NCBI RefSeq assembly: GCF_003991565.1
Contig: NZ_CP032819.1
Location: 3,472,001 to 3,536,000 of the forward strand
DNA: 64,000 nt
Direction: 5' to 3'
From: Butyricimonas faecalis
Lineage (GTDB): Bacteria; Bacteroidota; Bacteroidia; Bacteroidales; Marinifilaceae
Position 1 is the first letter of the stretch. Each line of letters opens with the position of its first letter. The translations under genes were made by a program, and so were the position numbers. This document shows positions 7,539 through 17,328 of the stretch, piece after piece. The notes beneath the pieces were generated by a model. It saw only the letters and a list, made by a program, of their open reading frames with translations, was not told the origin of the DNA and did no database searches.

Positions 7539-9794
7539 ATGAAAAAAAATCGACGAAAATGGTTTGGGACGAACCCAAATAGGAAATTTATTTTCCTGTT
7601 GCAAACGATTTTTCTAATTGGCGGATTCTTATTCAGTGCTAACACCCGAGTATGTGGCCAATCTGCACCCAAAGTAAGTATTGATTTGAAGCATGTGACA
7701 TTTGCGAAAGTTATTGAGAATTTGCGGCAGCAGACGGGATACGAATTCGTGTTTAATGCTCGAGATGTGGAGCACGTGAAAGATGTATCTCTTTCTTTGA
7801 AGAATGTCTTGCTGCAAGTGGCGTTGGATTCGCTGGTGAAGGGCAAAGGATTAACGTATGGAATCACGGGACAGACGGTGGTTATTAAAAAACAGACCGT
7901 GGAGCAGGAGGTTAAATTATTGAAAGTCAGTGGTCGTGTCGTGGATGAGAAAGGGAACCCGATTCCCGGGGCGACAATTGTGATTGTGGGAACGACTCAA
8001 GGGGTGGCTTCTGATGCAGAAGGACGCTATTCAATTGCCACAAAACCCGATGACATTTTGCGAGTTTCGTTTATCGGCTACAAGACGGAAACAGTTGACA
8101 TTAAAGGGAGGGACAAGTTAAACATCCGTTTGAATCTCACGGAGGAAAACCTTGAGGAGGTGACTGTCGTGGCATTCGGAGAGCAAAAGAAAGAGAGTGT
8201 GGTTGGTTCCATCACTACAATAAAAGCGATGGACTTAAAATCCTCTAGTAACGATCTTACGTCTGCTTTCGTGGGGAAAATTGCTGGAGTTATCGGTTGG
8301 AAACAAAGTGGATTACCTATTGCTTTGACAGAGGACGAGATGAATACCAAGTTTTATATACGCGGTATTACCTCATTTCAAAGTAATGCAAATTCTGATC
8401 CGTTGATCTTGTTGGATGGAGTGGAAAGTTCAAAATTAGACCTTGCACGTATTGCTCCCGAAGATATTGAAAGTTTTAGTGTATTAAAGGATGCATCTGC
8501 GACAGCGATGTACGGGGCAAGGGGGGCCAATGGTGTCATTCTAGTCACGACGAAAAAAGGAGAAGAAGGAAGTGTATATACTACCACTCGTTATGAAATG
8601 GTAGTTTCTCAACCGACGAAAGAGATTGATGTTGTGGATCCTGTTACTTATATGAGACAGTATAACCAAGCATTATTGGCTCGTTCGGAATCGGCTACGC
8701 CTAAATATAGTGTAGAACACATTAATCGTACAGCTTCCGGTAAATATCCTTCATGGGTTTATCCTGCTAATGATTGGTATAAAATTTTGTTCAAAAATAG
8801 GACTATCAATCACCGGGTGGGAATTAATCTTCGCGGTGGTTCTAAAGTCATACAATATTATGCTTCTTTAGGATATAATCGAGATGAAGGAATGTTGAAG
8901 ACAGACAGGTTAAATGAATTTGATTGTAATATCACGAATAATCAGATATCCTATCGGACGAATTTAAATATTAATTTGAATGCAGGAATTAGATTGTTAA
9001 TTAATTCATCCGCGACGTTGGATAAATATCATGGGCCTATTGATAGTCAAGTTGCAGCATATCAACAAGCATTCAATGCATCTCCGGTGGATTTTGCTCC
9101 TACTTATCCAGGTGATGCAACTTATGGATGGCCTCATATCCGTTTTGGAACAACTGCTTCACAGCAGACTAATCCTTATATGCTTTTGCAAAGAGGATAT
9201 ACGGAAACTACTCGTTTTTCGACTATAAATAGAGCTGAATATATACAGAATCTGTCTTCGTTGATAAAGGGTTTGGAATTGCGAGCCAGTGTTTCTTTGG
9301 TAACAGCTAATTACTATTCTACGCCATTTAGTACGATGCCTTATAAGTATCGTTTGGTTAATTATGATGATGAAACTGGTGAGCACCAATTGGCTGAAGT
9401 TGATAATACTTTTGCAAGCAGAACATTGCAAGCCGGTTCAGAATCACACACTTCTGATACACGTGTCACTTATGAAGGACGTTTGTTACACACGGCAGCC
9501 TGGAATGATCACCAAACATCACTTACGGGAGTTTTTCAGATGTATGAGCGTACTTATACTCCGGTTTCAAGTGTCTTGAATGGTATGCCTCAACGGAATT
9601 TAACATTTTCAATGCGTGGAAGTTACGGGTTTAAAGATCGCTATTTTGTTGAAGGAAGTTTTGGTTATAATGGTTCTGAACGTTTTGCTAAACATAACCG
9701 AATGGGTTTTTTCCCCGCCGTGGGGGGAGCTTGGATTATTTCAAGTGAACCTTGGATGGTAAATACGTCTAAATATCTTTCTTTTTTAAGATGA
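7539..9794 (+). CDS. SusC-family TonB-dependent transducer, N-terminal part (frame broken at 9794)
   Basis: This 751-codon frame holds the first two-thirds of a SusC receptor. It has an export signal (about residues 14-41), an STN signalling domain (about 45-117), a carboxypeptidase-D-like beta-sandwich (about 128-205, SGRVVDEKGNPIPGA) and a plug with VTVVAFGEQKKESVVGS and GANGVILVTTKKG, then barrel strands. It stops with TGA at 9792-9794 in the middle of the SFLK/RISYGK segment of the barrel. The rest of the protein continues in the -1 frame at 9788/9791 without loss of residues. The STN domain fits control through the upstream FecI/FecR pair. Frame loss could be a natural mutation, a homopolymer sequencing error, or -1 frameshifting at T TTT TTA. 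Confidence 0.88.
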   Translation: MKKNRRKWFGTNPNRKFIFLLQTIFLIGGFLFSANTRVCGQSAPKVSIDLKHVTFAKVIENLRQQTGYEFVFNARDVEHVKDVSLSLKNVLLQVALDSLVKGKGLTYGITGQTVVIKKQTVEQEVKLLKVSGRVVDEKGNPIPGATIVIVGTTQGVASDAEGRYSIATKPDDILRVSFIGYKTETVDIKGRDKLNIRLNLTEENLEEVTVVAFGEQKKESVVGSITTIKAMDLKSSSNDLTSAFVGKIAGVIGWKQSGLPIALTEDEMNTKFYIRGITSFQSNANSDPLILLDGVESSKLDLARIAPEDIESFSVLKDASATAMYGARGANGVILVTTKKGEEGSVYTTTRYEMVVSQPTKEIDVVDPVTYMRQYNQALLARSESATPKYSVEHINRTASGKYPSWVYPANDWYKILFKNRTINHRVGINLRGGSKVIQYYASLGYNRDEGMLKTDRLNEFDCNITNNQISYRTNLNINLNAGIRLLINSSATLDKYHGPIDSQVAAYQQAFNASPVDFAPTYPGDATYGWPHIRFGTTASQQTNPYMLLQRGYTETTRFSTINRAEYIQNLSSLIKGLELRASVSLVTANYYSTPFSTMPYKYRLVNYDDETGEHQLAEVDNTFASRTLQAGSESHTSDTRVTYEGRLLHTAAWNDHQTSLTGVFQMYERTYTPVSSVLNGMPQRNLTFSMRGSYGFKDRYFVEGSFGYNGSERFAKHNRMGFFPAVGGAWIISSEPWMVNTSKYLSFLR

Positions 9795-10978
9795 GAATTT
9801 CGTATGGAAAGGTGGGGAATGATGGTATTATTAGTACTCCAAGATATGTTTATATTCCTGAAATTGGCGCTATAGCAACACATCGACAAGATCCAGAAGC
9901 TTATATGGCAGAGAGAATAAATCGTGTATATGTGTCAAATTATGGTAATGACGATATTCAGTGGGAAGTTGCAGAGCAGGTTAATTTGGGATTGGAAATG
10001 AAATTATTTAAAGGAATCGTAGAATTGCAAGCTGATTTGTATCAAGAGATACGACATAATATTATCTCGAACCGTATTGTAATTCCTGCTAATATGGGTA
10101 TAGAGGCTAATCCTTTGGATAATATAGGTAAGACTCGTTCACGTGGAATGGACCTTTCATTAAAACTTCAACATTCGTTTAGTAATGATTTTTGGTTTAT
10201 ATTAAACGGTACGCTGACGTATAATAAGGTGATTTATAAACAAATAGAAGAAGCTAATGGTAAGCCAGAGTGGCAACGTCATGTGGGACATGAAATAAGT
10301 CAAGCTATCGGGTATATTGCAGAAGGATTGTTCCGGGATCAAGCCGAAATTGATAATTCTCCGAGGCAAGATGGTGATGTTTTACCCGGTGATATAAAAT
10401 ATAGGGATATCAATAATGATGGTGTTATTAGTGTAGAAGATGCAACCTATATTGGTTATCCTGAAACACCACGTTTTGTTTATGGGTTTAATGGTTTTAT
10501 AAATTATAAGAATTTTGAATTGAATTTTTCTTTTCAAGGCTCTGGAAAACGAACTTTTTTTATAAATCCGGTAAGTATTTCTCCTTTTGTGAATGATCAT
10601 GCTATGTTGACGGCAATTTATAAAGACCATTGGTCTGAAGATAATCAAGCTAGTAAGCCTTTTTGGCCTCGTTTATCTACCTATGGTATAGCACAACATA
10701 ATCCTCAAGAAAATTGGTATAGTGGTGCAGAAGTGCGTAAGAGTACCTATTTTATGCGTGAATGTTCATTTTTGCGTTGTACTTCTTTATCATTAGCATA
10801 TAATTTACCTAAAAAATGGATTCAGGCAATGAGATTGAAAAATGTTAAATTTACATTGAGTTGTAATAATCCGTTCTGTATTACGAATTTCAAATTATGG
10901 GATGTGGAATTAGGTGAAAATGGATTTAATTATCCAATACAAAAAACTTACTCGGTTGCGTTAAATGTTAATTTTTAA
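9791..10978 (+). CDS. SusC-family receptor, C-terminal part in the -1 frame
   Basis: This 395-codon frame overlaps the stop of the preceding frame by ATGA and begins MRISYGKVGNDG, a conserved interior motif of SusC barrels rather than an N-terminus. It has no signal peptide. It contains the later barrel strands, the PLDNIGKTRSRGMDLSLK and GDIKYRDINNDGVISVEDATYIGYPETPRFVYGF segments typical of SusC, and a normal last strand (YSVALNVNF). It should be read as the second half of one gene, 7539-10978, about 1146 residues when joined. As a separate protein it could not be exported. Confidence 0.85.
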   Translation: MRISYGKVGNDGIISTPRYVYIPEIGAIATHRQDPEAYMAERINRVYVSNYGNDDIQWEVAEQVNLGLEMKLFKGIVELQADLYQEIRHNIISNRIVIPANMGIEANPLDNIGKTRSRGMDLSLKLQHSFSNDFWFILNGTLTYNKVIYKQIEEANGKPEWQRHVGHEISQAIGYIAEGLFRDQAEIDNSPRQDGDVLPGDIKYRDINNDGVISVEDATYIGYPETPRFVYGFNGFINYKNFELNFSFQGSGKRTFFINPVSISPFVNDHAMLTAIYKDHWSEDNQASKPFWPRLSTYGIAQHNPQENWYSGAEVRKSTYFMRECSFLRCTSLSLAYNLPKKWIQAMRLKNVKFTLSCNNPFCITNFKLWDVELGENGFNYPIQKTYSVALNVNF

Positions 10979-10989
10979 TAGAGATAACG

Positions 10990-12930
10990 ATGAGGAATTT
11001 ATTATATACTATATTACTGGGCTTATCCGTTCATCTTACGGGGTGTGGGGATTATTTGGATGTTGTGCCCAAGAATGATATTCAGACGATTGAAACCATT
11101 TTCGAAAAAAGGGAAGATGCTTATCACTGGCTCAGATCATGTTATATTATGCTCACACCGCATATCGCGGAATTTTTGAATAATCCGGCTTTTCTTGGGG
11201 CGGATGAAATTGTTGCAGGTGAGTATTGTCGACAAAAAATTGGTCCCGGAGGATTGTTTATTGGGGATGGTTTACAAATGGCACAAGCTCCGTACGGAGT
11301 TATGTGGCATAAAAATGAGGCGTATGGAGCGATTCGATATATCAATATCTTTTTTGAAAAGATTGGTAATGTCTATAATATGGAGGATTCAGAAAAGAAA
11401 TTATGGACTGCAGAGTTAAAAGCTTTAAAGGCGCATTTCTATTTTGAATTAATGCGTCGTTATGGTCCAATTATTTTAGTTCCTGAGAATATTGATCCTA
11501 ATGCAAGTCTTGATGAAATGAAACAACCTCGTAGACCTATAGACGAGGTTGTCAATGCGATTGTTGATCTTTGTGATGAGGCGATAGAAGATTTACCTTA
11601 TTTGAAGGAAAAACCGTCAACACGTATTACTTATCATAGCAAGGAATCCGCGGCGACCTTGAAGGCGATGACACTTCTTTATGCGGCTTCACCTTTGCTT
11701 AATGGTAATAAGATGTTTGCAAATTTTTTGAATAAAAATGGAGAACGTCTTTTCCCTGATTATGATAAAGAAAAATGGAGAAAAGCTGCGGAAGCTGCCG
11801 ATGAAGCGATTAAAATTTGTGAGGCTGCCGGTAAGACTCTGGTTACTGGGAATACAGATCGCCCCACGAAGTTACTAAATATAATGAAGGATATTGAAGA
11901 TTCGGCTCTTGCTCCGGATTATAAAAATTCAGAAGCTATTTTTTATGTACGTAATACATCTGGAGGTCCATGCGGGTATATTCTTCCGTTCTTTGCGGGC
12001 GAAGGAGAAGGGGCTGATTGCTATGATCCTCATTCTATCGGTTGTTTGGGGGCAAGTATGAAGATGGTTGAAATGTTTTATACTGAACATGGAGTTCCGA
12101 TTAGTGAGGATAAACAATGGGTTGTGGCGAAGTATTCAATGGGTAGAGAATCTGATGAGAAATATACAAATGTTTTGAATCTGAATACCGAAATACTTGG
12201 TTTGCATCGTCGTCGTGAGCCTCGTTTCTATGCAAATATTGGTGCCGATCGTACGCTTTGGTACCGGATGCAAAAAAGTGGTTCGGAACAAAAATATGTT
12301 GCTCAAGAAATATGTGCTTATCAAGGGGAATTGTATGGTACGAAAATTACTCGTATTGATAATAATACCCCACAAAATTTGAGTGGTTATTGGATAAAAA
12401 AATATCTTCGATCCAATATCACATTCTATTATTACACGAGTCGAGATAATACAGAAAAAGGAGGCATTATCTTTCGTCTCCCTGATCTTTATCTGGCTTC
12501 TTCTGAAGCTTGGAATGAGTATCTGGATGCTCCGGATAACCGGGTGTATGATCCATTGAATAAAATAAGAGAACGTGCGGGAATTTTAAATGTTCAAGAA
12601 GCATGGAAAAATTATGCGCGTAATCCAGATAAAGTAAATACGAAATTGGGAATGCGCGAGATTATTCAGCAAGAATGGAATATTGAGTTTGCTTTTGAAG
12701 GACGTCGTTTTTGGAATCTACGTCGTTGGATGACAGCACCAGAGGAATTGAATACACCGCAGTATGGATGGAATGTGTTAGGTTCGACTGCTGAAACATT
12801 TTACCATAATTATGATGGACCGATTGTGGTTTGGTCAAAACGAAAGTTTAATGTTCCGAGGGATTATTTCTTCCCGATCCAAAGTGAAGAAGTGTTGATG
12901 TCAGAATGTAAACAGAATTTAGGATGGTAA
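10990..12930 (+). CDS. SusD/RagB-family nutrient-binding lipoprotein
   Basis: A 646-residue lipoprotein, long for SusD. The lipobox is LTGC (Cys19), followed by GDYLDVVPKND. The SusD helical core is visible (TAELKALKAHFYFELMRRYG; EWNIEFAFEGRRFWNLRRW) and the C-terminus ends FFPIQSEEVLMSECKQNLGW, matching the usual PI-x-E-x-N-Q-N-x-GW/Y ending. It starts 11 nt after the SusC stop and forms the lid and binding partner of that receptor. Because the SusC frame is broken in this sequence, function of the pair depends on whether that frame is truly disrupted. Confidence 0.93.
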   Translation: MRNLLYTILLGLSVHLTGCGDYLDVVPKNDIQTIETIFEKREDAYHWLRSCYIMLTPHIAEFLNNPAFLGADEIVAGEYCRQKIGPGGLFIGDGLQMAQAPYGVMWHKNEAYGAIRYINIFFEKIGNVYNMEDSEKKLWTAELKALKAHFYFELMRRYGPIILVPENIDPNASLDEMKQPRRPIDEVVNAIVDLCDEAIEDLPYLKEKPSTRITYHSKESAATLKAMTLLYAASPLLNGNKMFANFLNKNGERLFPDYDKEKWRKAAEAADEAIKICEAAGKTLVTGNTDRPTKLLNIMKDIEDSALAPDYKNSEAIFYVRNTSGGPCGYILPFFAGEGEGADCYDPHSIGCLGASMKMVEMFYTEHGVPISEDKQWVVAKYSMGRESDEKYTNVLNLNTEILGLHRRREPRFYANIGADRTLWYRMQKSGSEQKYVAQEICAYQGELYGTKITRIDNNTPQNLSGYWIKKYLRSNITFYYYTSRDNTEKGGIIFRLPDLYLASSEAWNEYLDAPDNRVYDPLNKIRERAGILNVQEAWKNYARNPDKVNTKLGMREIIQQEWNIEFAFEGRRFWNLRRWMTAPEELNTPQYGWNVLGSTAETFYHNYDGPIVVWSKRKFNVPRDYFFPIQSEEVLMSECKQNLGW

Positions 12931-12944
12931 TTACTGAGATTAAA

Positions 12945-14312
12945 ATGAAAAAGATTATTTATGTGTTAGTGGCTATATTTATTGCTGCTTGTTCTAAGTC
13001 CGAAGACTCAACGTTTTTAACGGATATTTCGGAAGATGTTTTTTCGTTTAAGCCGATAGCAGGTGGTGCTATTATGCATTATAATCTTCCTGCCGATCCG
13101 GAAATAATGGGAATTTGTGTACGTTATAAGGATGCCTTTGGGAGTGATATGCTTCGTTCTGCTAGTAGTATCTGCGATTCGATTATATTAATAGGTTTTA
13201 ATGAAGCACAAAGTAATGTCCCGGCGGTTGTGACCTTATGTAGGCGAGATGGTGTAGAATCTAATCCTATTAATATTACATTTGGAACAAAAGATTCTGG
13301 TCCCGTAGCGTTTATGAATAATGTTCAGGTAAAATCTGGTTGGAATGGATTTACTGTTACATATAATAATCCGGAAAATTCTAAAGGTATGGCTCACGTG
13401 TTTTATTTAGGAATAAATCCTCGTACAAATGAGCCGGATACTATTTTGATCAGTAGTTTTAATTTGGAAGAAGGGGAAGATTTTATTGTTTATCAGCCCA
13501 AACAAGAGTCCGGAAAGTACGATATAGTCATTCGTGCAGAAGATTTTCGAGGTCACATGGTAAAGGAACGTGTTTGGGAAAATATAGACGCGATTACTAC
13601 ATCCAAACTGGATGCTTCTGAGTTTGAATTTGTTTGTGATAATATTGTAACTAGTGAAAAGGATAAAATTGGTTTACAGTATTTGTTTGATGGAGATACA
13701 AAAGGAACAACTTGGTGGGATGAAGAAGAATTTGATCGTTTCCATTTTTATTCATTTTTGGCAGGTCCAAACGCGGCGGGAGAAAATGCTCATCCAATGT
13801 ATGTTGATATGAAGAAGAATAGGTTGACGGCTCAATTAAGAATATATTGTATGCTTGGGTATATGAGTGGTAAGGGACCGGATTTTTCTGCTCCCGTATA
13901 TTCAAAAGCGGAAACCGCGGGTATATGGTATGGATATTATGAGAATATGTTGCCTTGTAAAGTGACCGTTTATGGGTGTAAGGATGATGGTAATAGTGAT
14001 TGGGAGAGTAAAGCATGGGAGAAAATAGGCAATTTTGAAGAATCTCCGAAATTAGCACAATCTTTACGTTGGACTCGGAATGCAGCGGGAAGTATGTACA
14101 ATTATGTTCGTCTCGCTAATAAGGTTGCCATGGAAGAGTGTGATCCGTCTTATTTGGCGATAGATTTTGATGCAGAACAGGGAGAGGGATATCGATATTT
14201 GAAAATCGTGATTGATGACGTATTTGATCTGCCATGGAATCCGTCAGACATAAATCAACGGAATGGGTTAGAGTATGTTGCTATGCAAGAATTAGAAATT
14301 TATACCGATTAA
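12945..14312 (+). CDS. SusCD-associated surface lipoprotein (DUF4959 / DUF5126 / DUF5000-like)
   Basis: A 455-residue lipoprotein starting at ATG 12945 (lipobox IAAC, Cys16). An in-frame ATG at 12924 overlaps the SusD stop but would put seven residues before the signal peptide. The N-terminal part, with the SFKPIAGGAIMHYNLP motif, looks like DUF4959. A middle immunoglobulin-like part follows, and the C-terminal third carries a discoidin-like signature (LFDGDTKGTTWW and a final AMQELEIYTD strand) typical of DUF5000. Such proteins accompany SusC/SusD pairs and probably bind ligand at the cell surface. No catalytic motif is seen. Confidence 0.8.
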   Translation: MKKIIYVLVAIFIAACSKSEDSTFLTDISEDVFSFKPIAGGAIMHYNLPADPEIMGICVRYKDAFGSDMLRSASSICDSIILIGFNEAQSNVPAVVTLCRRDGVESNPINITFGTKDSGPVAFMNNVQVKSGWNGFTVTYNNPENSKGMAHVFYLGINPRTNEPDTILISSFNLEEGEDFIVYQPKQESGKYDIVIRAEDFRGHMVKERVWENIDAITTSKLDASEFEFVCDNIVTSEKDKIGLQYLFDGDTKGTTWWDEEEFDRFHFYSFLAGPNAAGENAHPMYVDMKKNRLTAQLRIYCMLGYMSGKGPDFSAPVYSKAETAGIWYGYYENMLPCKVTVYGCKDDGNSDWESKAWEKIGNFEESPKLAQSLRWTRNAAGSMYNYVRLANKVAMEECDPSYLAIDFDAEQGEGYRYLKIVIDDVFDLPWNPSDINQRNGLEYVAMQELEIYTD

Positions 14313-14322
14313 ATTAGAAATT

Positions 14323-15876
14323 ATGAAAAGGAATAAATATACGACGGTGTTGTTGTTTATTTTGATGACTATATTGGGATGTAGCGAAAGCTTGGAAGAT
14401 ACCTATAAAAAGTATACAGGCGATGGTGAAATTCGCTATCTTGGTCAATGTAGTAATTTATCTGTGAAACCGGGTTGGAAGCGTTTGATAGTTAAATGGA
14501 CAAATAATGTCGATCCAAATGTCGCGTATGTAAAAGTTGTTTGGAGTAAAGATGATCAAACGAATGAATGCGTGCTAGAGAAAGGGGTGGCAGAATATGA
14601 TATCACCAATTTAGAGGAAGACGGTAATTATGAAATATCCGTTTACGGGGTAGATAAAGATGGAAATAAATCGATTGTTAATACGGTTTATGGTCGTCCT
14701 TATACCGAGTATCATGAAGAAGTAATGGCTTTTACTCGCCTGATATCAAGACATTTTTTTGTAAAAAATAGAGTGATCTTGACTTTTTCGGGTTGGGATG
14801 TGAATCTTAAAAGTGCTGTCTTGAAATATACTAAAATAAACGGGGATGAAGGGAGCGTGGAATTTGGAGATTGGCTTGTTATGAGTGGTTTTACAAGATT
14901 TATCGTTCCGGATGATGTCGATACTTCTAAACCTGTGGTATTATATCGAACAGGATCTCTTCCGGGATGTGATGATATCATTGAATTCGAGCCGTACGTT
15001 CTTGAACATAAAATAATGTTCGAGGCTGATATGAAGCAAGAATTAAAACGTCAATACGGATTCGATGAAAATATCCCGGAAGATTGGGTTAATGAGGTTG
15101 AAGAGTTGGAATTGGATTGGAATTTCGGGAGCTTGGAAGATCTTTTGAATTTTCCGAATTTAAAGAAATTGATTTTAGGTAAAAATCGATATTTATTAGA
15201 TGAAAATGCTGCAAATGATGCTGAACACGGACAAAGTAAGCTTTATGATGAAATAGCCTCGTATGATAACATGAATTGGACAGCATTGACTTTCTCTCAA
15301 TTTGTATTGCAAACATTGAATGAACTTAATGGCTTAGTTGTTGAACGTTACAATAAACATTATCAGACTTTAAAGAAGGCCTCTTACATCATAGAGAAAG
15401 GGGAAACCGTAGAACCGGATCTTCCATATATAGACTTAAAAAATTACGTGTTTTCCGTGTATCCTGAGGACAAGGATGGTTATAATTCGAACGTGAATTA
15501 TTTGACAGATGGTGATGTCAATACGTTTTGGCAGCCGTTACAGCTAAATTCGTACACGACCTATGAAATGATTTTAGATGTTGCTGAAGTTCGTCATTTG
15601 ACAGGTTTGAAATTTGTACAAAGGATTTATCCCGGTGGTGATAACCAAATTATGATTGCACCTTCTTCGATTCGGATCAACGTATCTAAAGATCAGATAA
15701 ATTGGGAGAACGCGACGTATGTTGAAGAAAATAATGTAGGTAATAGCAGTGGGGAAATTACGTTAATTCCATTTGTATCGGGAGGAAAAGATGCACGTTA
15801 TGTGAGATTACAAGTAAATACAGCTACTTATTATGGTTTTTATAATACAAGTTTTGCTGAAATAGGACTTTATTAA
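14323..15876 (+). CDS. SusCD-associated surface lipoprotein (DUF4998 plus F5/8 type C-like domain)
   Basis: A 517-residue lipoprotein, lipobox ILGC (Cys20). Residues about 25-235 show two fibronectin-like repeats (LSVKPGWKRLIVKWTN, NYEISVYGVDKDGN) as in DUF4998 proteins. A middle segment (about 255-300) is leucine/aspartate rich, and the last ~140 residues form a discoidin-like domain with YLTDGDVNTFWQP and ARYVRLQV. It is the last gene of the ECF-FecR-SusC-SusD operon, ending 39 nt before a strong terminator. A role in surface binding of an extracellular polymer or glycoprotein is inferred from domain type; no enzyme is present in the operon. Confidence 0.78.
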   Translation: MKRNKYTTVLLFILMTILGCSESLEDTYKKYTGDGEIRYLGQCSNLSVKPGWKRLIVKWTNNVDPNVAYVKVVWSKDDQTNECVLEKGVAEYDITNLEEDGNYEISVYGVDKDGNKSIVNTVYGRPYTEYHEEVMAFTRLISRHFFVKNRVILTFSGWDVNLKSAVLKYTKINGDEGSVEFGDWLVMSGFTRFIVPDDVDTSKPVVLYRTGSLPGCDDIIEFEPYVLEHKIMFEADMKQELKRQYGFDENIPEDWVNEVEELELDWNFGSLEDLLNFPNLKKLILGKNRYLLDENAANDAEHGQSKLYDEIASYDNMNWTALTFSQFVLQTLNELNGLVVERYNKHYQTLKKASYIIEKGETVEPDLPYIDLKNYVFSVYPEDKDGYNSNVNYLTDGDVNTFWQPLQLNSYTTYEMILDVAEVRHLTGLKFVQRIYPGGDNQIMIAPSSIRINVSKDQINWENATYVEENNVGNSSGEITLIPFVSGGKDARYVRLQVNTATYYGFYNTSFAEIGLY

Positions 15877-15915
15877 TCTAACGAGAGTTCGATATACCTT
15901 AAAATGGAGTAAGTC

Positions 15916-15958
15916 GCCTGTCATTGACAAATTCAGATCAATGGCAGGCTTCTTTTTT
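15916..15958 (+). terminator. Rho-independent terminator of the second SusCD operon
   Basis: 12-bp stem GCCTGTCATTGA / TCAATGGCAGGC (one G-U pair) with a short loop, directly followed by TTCTTTTTT. Confidence 0.9.
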
Positions 15959-16007
15959 AAGAAACAGTAAACAGTAATAACTGGAATAACATTTGTTTTG
16001 ATGGATA

Positions 16008-16155
16008 GATACCCGATGAATACCCTATGATTACCCGATGAATACAGGGATCAAAGACGTATCATTTTCGAATCAAAGACGTATCAAAGACGTTCACGAG
16101 TGTCTTTGAAACATCTTTGAGGGGTGAGTGTCGTGCGAGAAAAATGAATATGCCA
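16008..16155. repeat. Intergenic short-repeat region before rpsL
   Basis: The 428-nt gap between the SusCD operon and rpsL holds small repeats. TACCCGATGAATA occurs twice (16010-16022 and 16032-16044). ATCAAAGACGTATC-like units occur three times between 16050 and 16090. A 32-nt block at 16089-16120 and a GAATATGCCA block at 16146-16155 both recur, in the same order and orientation, at 57171-57202 and 57239-57248. The first shared block is 28/32 identical. No coding frame is supported here. Confidence 0.65.
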
Positions 16156-16230
16156 TGAAATTTCATCGGCTTATTGTCGGCTAACCTTCTCACAATCTTA
16201 TGCTTTTTTCCGAAAAAAAGAGTAGAAATG

Positions 16231-16262
16231 TTTGGTGGTAATATATAAAGTTGCTACCTTTG
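16231..16262 (+). promoter_or_regulatory. Promoter of the str operon (rpsL)
   Basis: Perfect Bacteroidetes housekeeping promoter: TTTG at 16231-16234, a 20-nt spacer and TACCTTTG at 16255-16262. The rpsL start at 16305 gives a leader of about 40 nt. Confidence 0.85.
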
Positions 16263-16304
16263 CGAGCCAAATTGAATAAAAGTAACTAATTTAAAAGTAC
16301 TTGT

Positions 16305-16715
16305 ATGCCAACTATTCAACAGTTAGTAAGAAAAGGAAGAACAAAAATCCAGGACAAGAGTAAGGCTCCGGCTTTGGATGCTTGTCCGCAGAGACGTGGG
16401 GTTTGCGTTCGTGTGTACACGACAACCCCGAAGAAACCGAACTCAGCGATGAGAAAGGTAGCCAGAGTTAGATTAACCAACGGGAAAGAGGTGAATGCCT
16501 ACATTCCGGGAGAAGGACACAACTTGCAAGAGCACTCTATCGTTTTGATCAGAGGTGGTCGTGTGAAGGACCTTCCGGGAGTTCGTTATCACTTGGTTCG
16601 CGGTACATTGGATGCTGCCGGTGTAAACGGTCGTTTGCAAGGTCGTTCCAAGTATGGTGCTAAGAGACCGAAAAAAGGTGCTGCAGCAGCTGCTCCGGCA
16701 AAAGGTAAGAAGTAA
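16305..16715 (+). CDS. rpsL: 30S ribosomal protein S12
   Basis: 136 residues; decoding-centre protein of the small subunit. The two conserved loops are present: [13 protein letters not shown], which contains the lysine that alters streptomycin response when mutated, and [11 protein letters not shown], whose Asp is methylthiolated in some bacteria. Both look wild-type. The C-terminus carries an Ala/Lys-rich tail that is longer than in E. coli. It is the first gene of the ribosomal super-cluster, driven by the promoter at 16231-16262. Confidence 0.98.
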   Translation: MPTIQQLVRKGRTKIQDKSKAPALDACPQRRGVCVRVYTTTPKKPNSAMRKVARVRLTNGKEVNAYIPGEGHNLQEHSIVLIRGGRVKDLPGVRYHLVRGTLDAAGVNGRLQGRSKYGAKRPKKGAAAAAPAKGKK

Positions 16716-16767
16716 AAAGAGTTATTGACAGGAGTTGTTTATGGGTTGTTCCCGAAAAGTTGAGTAA

Positions 16768-16783
16768 ATGGTCGTGAGACCGT
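16768..16783 (+). other. GTGA-tetraloop hairpin upstream of rpsG
   Basis: ATGGTC-GTGA-GACCGT: a six-pair stem (one T-G) capped by a GNRA-type GUGA loop, in the 116-nt rpsL-rpsG spacer. Similar hairpins occur at 24187-24200 and 25558-25571. Confidence 0.55.
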
Positions 16784-16831
16784 TGAAGACCGGTAAGGGC
16801 AGCGAACGAACAAATTCGTAAACTAGAAGAG

Positions 16832-17311
16832 ATGAGAAAAAGTAAACCAAAAAAAAGAATCCTGTTACCGGACCCGAAGTTCAACGACGTGTTGGTTACC
16901 CGGTTCGTTAATGATTTAATGGTAGACGGAAAAAAGTCTATCGCGTTTAGAATTTTCTATGATGCTATTGACATCGTAGACGAGAAAATGGCCAAGAAGG
17001 AAGAGAAATCCGCGTTGGACATCTGGAAGCAAGCTTTGGAGAATATTACTCCGCAAGTAGAGGTTAAAAGCCGTCGTGTAGGTGGTGCGACATTCCAAGT
17101 GCCGATGGAAATCAACCCGATGAGAAAAAGAGCTATCTCCGTGAAAAATATGATATTGTTCTCTCGCAAAAGAAGCGGAAGAAACATGGCAGAAAAACTA
17201 GCTGCTGAAATCATGGCTGCATACAAGGAAGAAGGAGCGGCTTTCAAGAAGAAAGAGGATATTCATCGTATGGCTGAAGCCAACAGAGCTTTTGCACATT
17301 TCAGATTTTAA
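16832..17311 (+). CDS. rpsG: 30S ribosomal protein S7
   Basis: 159 residues; a primary 16S rRNA-binding protein that organises the 30S head and lines the E site. The characteristic S7 segments are [51 protein letters not shown] at the end (only partly quoted elsewhere), the beta-hairpin [11 protein letters not shown] and the N-terminal [15 protein letters not shown]. In E. coli S7 is the translational repressor of the str operon. The 116-nt spacer before it holds a GTGA hairpin, but regulation here is not demonstrated. Confidence 0.98.
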   Translation: MRKSKPKKRILLPDPKFNDVLVTRFVNDLMVDGKKSIAFRIFYDAIDIVDEKMAKKEEKSALDIWKQALENITPQVEVKSRRVGGATFQVPMEINPMRKRAISVKNMILFSRKRSGRNMAEKLAAEIMAAYKEEGAAFKKKEDIHRMAEANRAFAHFRF

Positions 17312-17328
17312 TTGAAGGGATAAGATAA

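Noticed and set aside
9791..10978. Separate gene starting at ATG 9791
   Set aside because: It begins inside a conserved SusC barrel motif, has no signal peptide, and is the continuation of the upstream frame.
13651..14058. Minus-strand 135-codon frame within the DUF4959 gene
   Set aside because: Antisense to a protein with clear family features; composition rich in His/Tyr is typical of a shadow frame.
16050..16125. Possible CRISPR-like repeats
   Set aside because: Units of 11-14 nt with irregular or no spacers and no cas genes in the window; a simple intergenic repeat.
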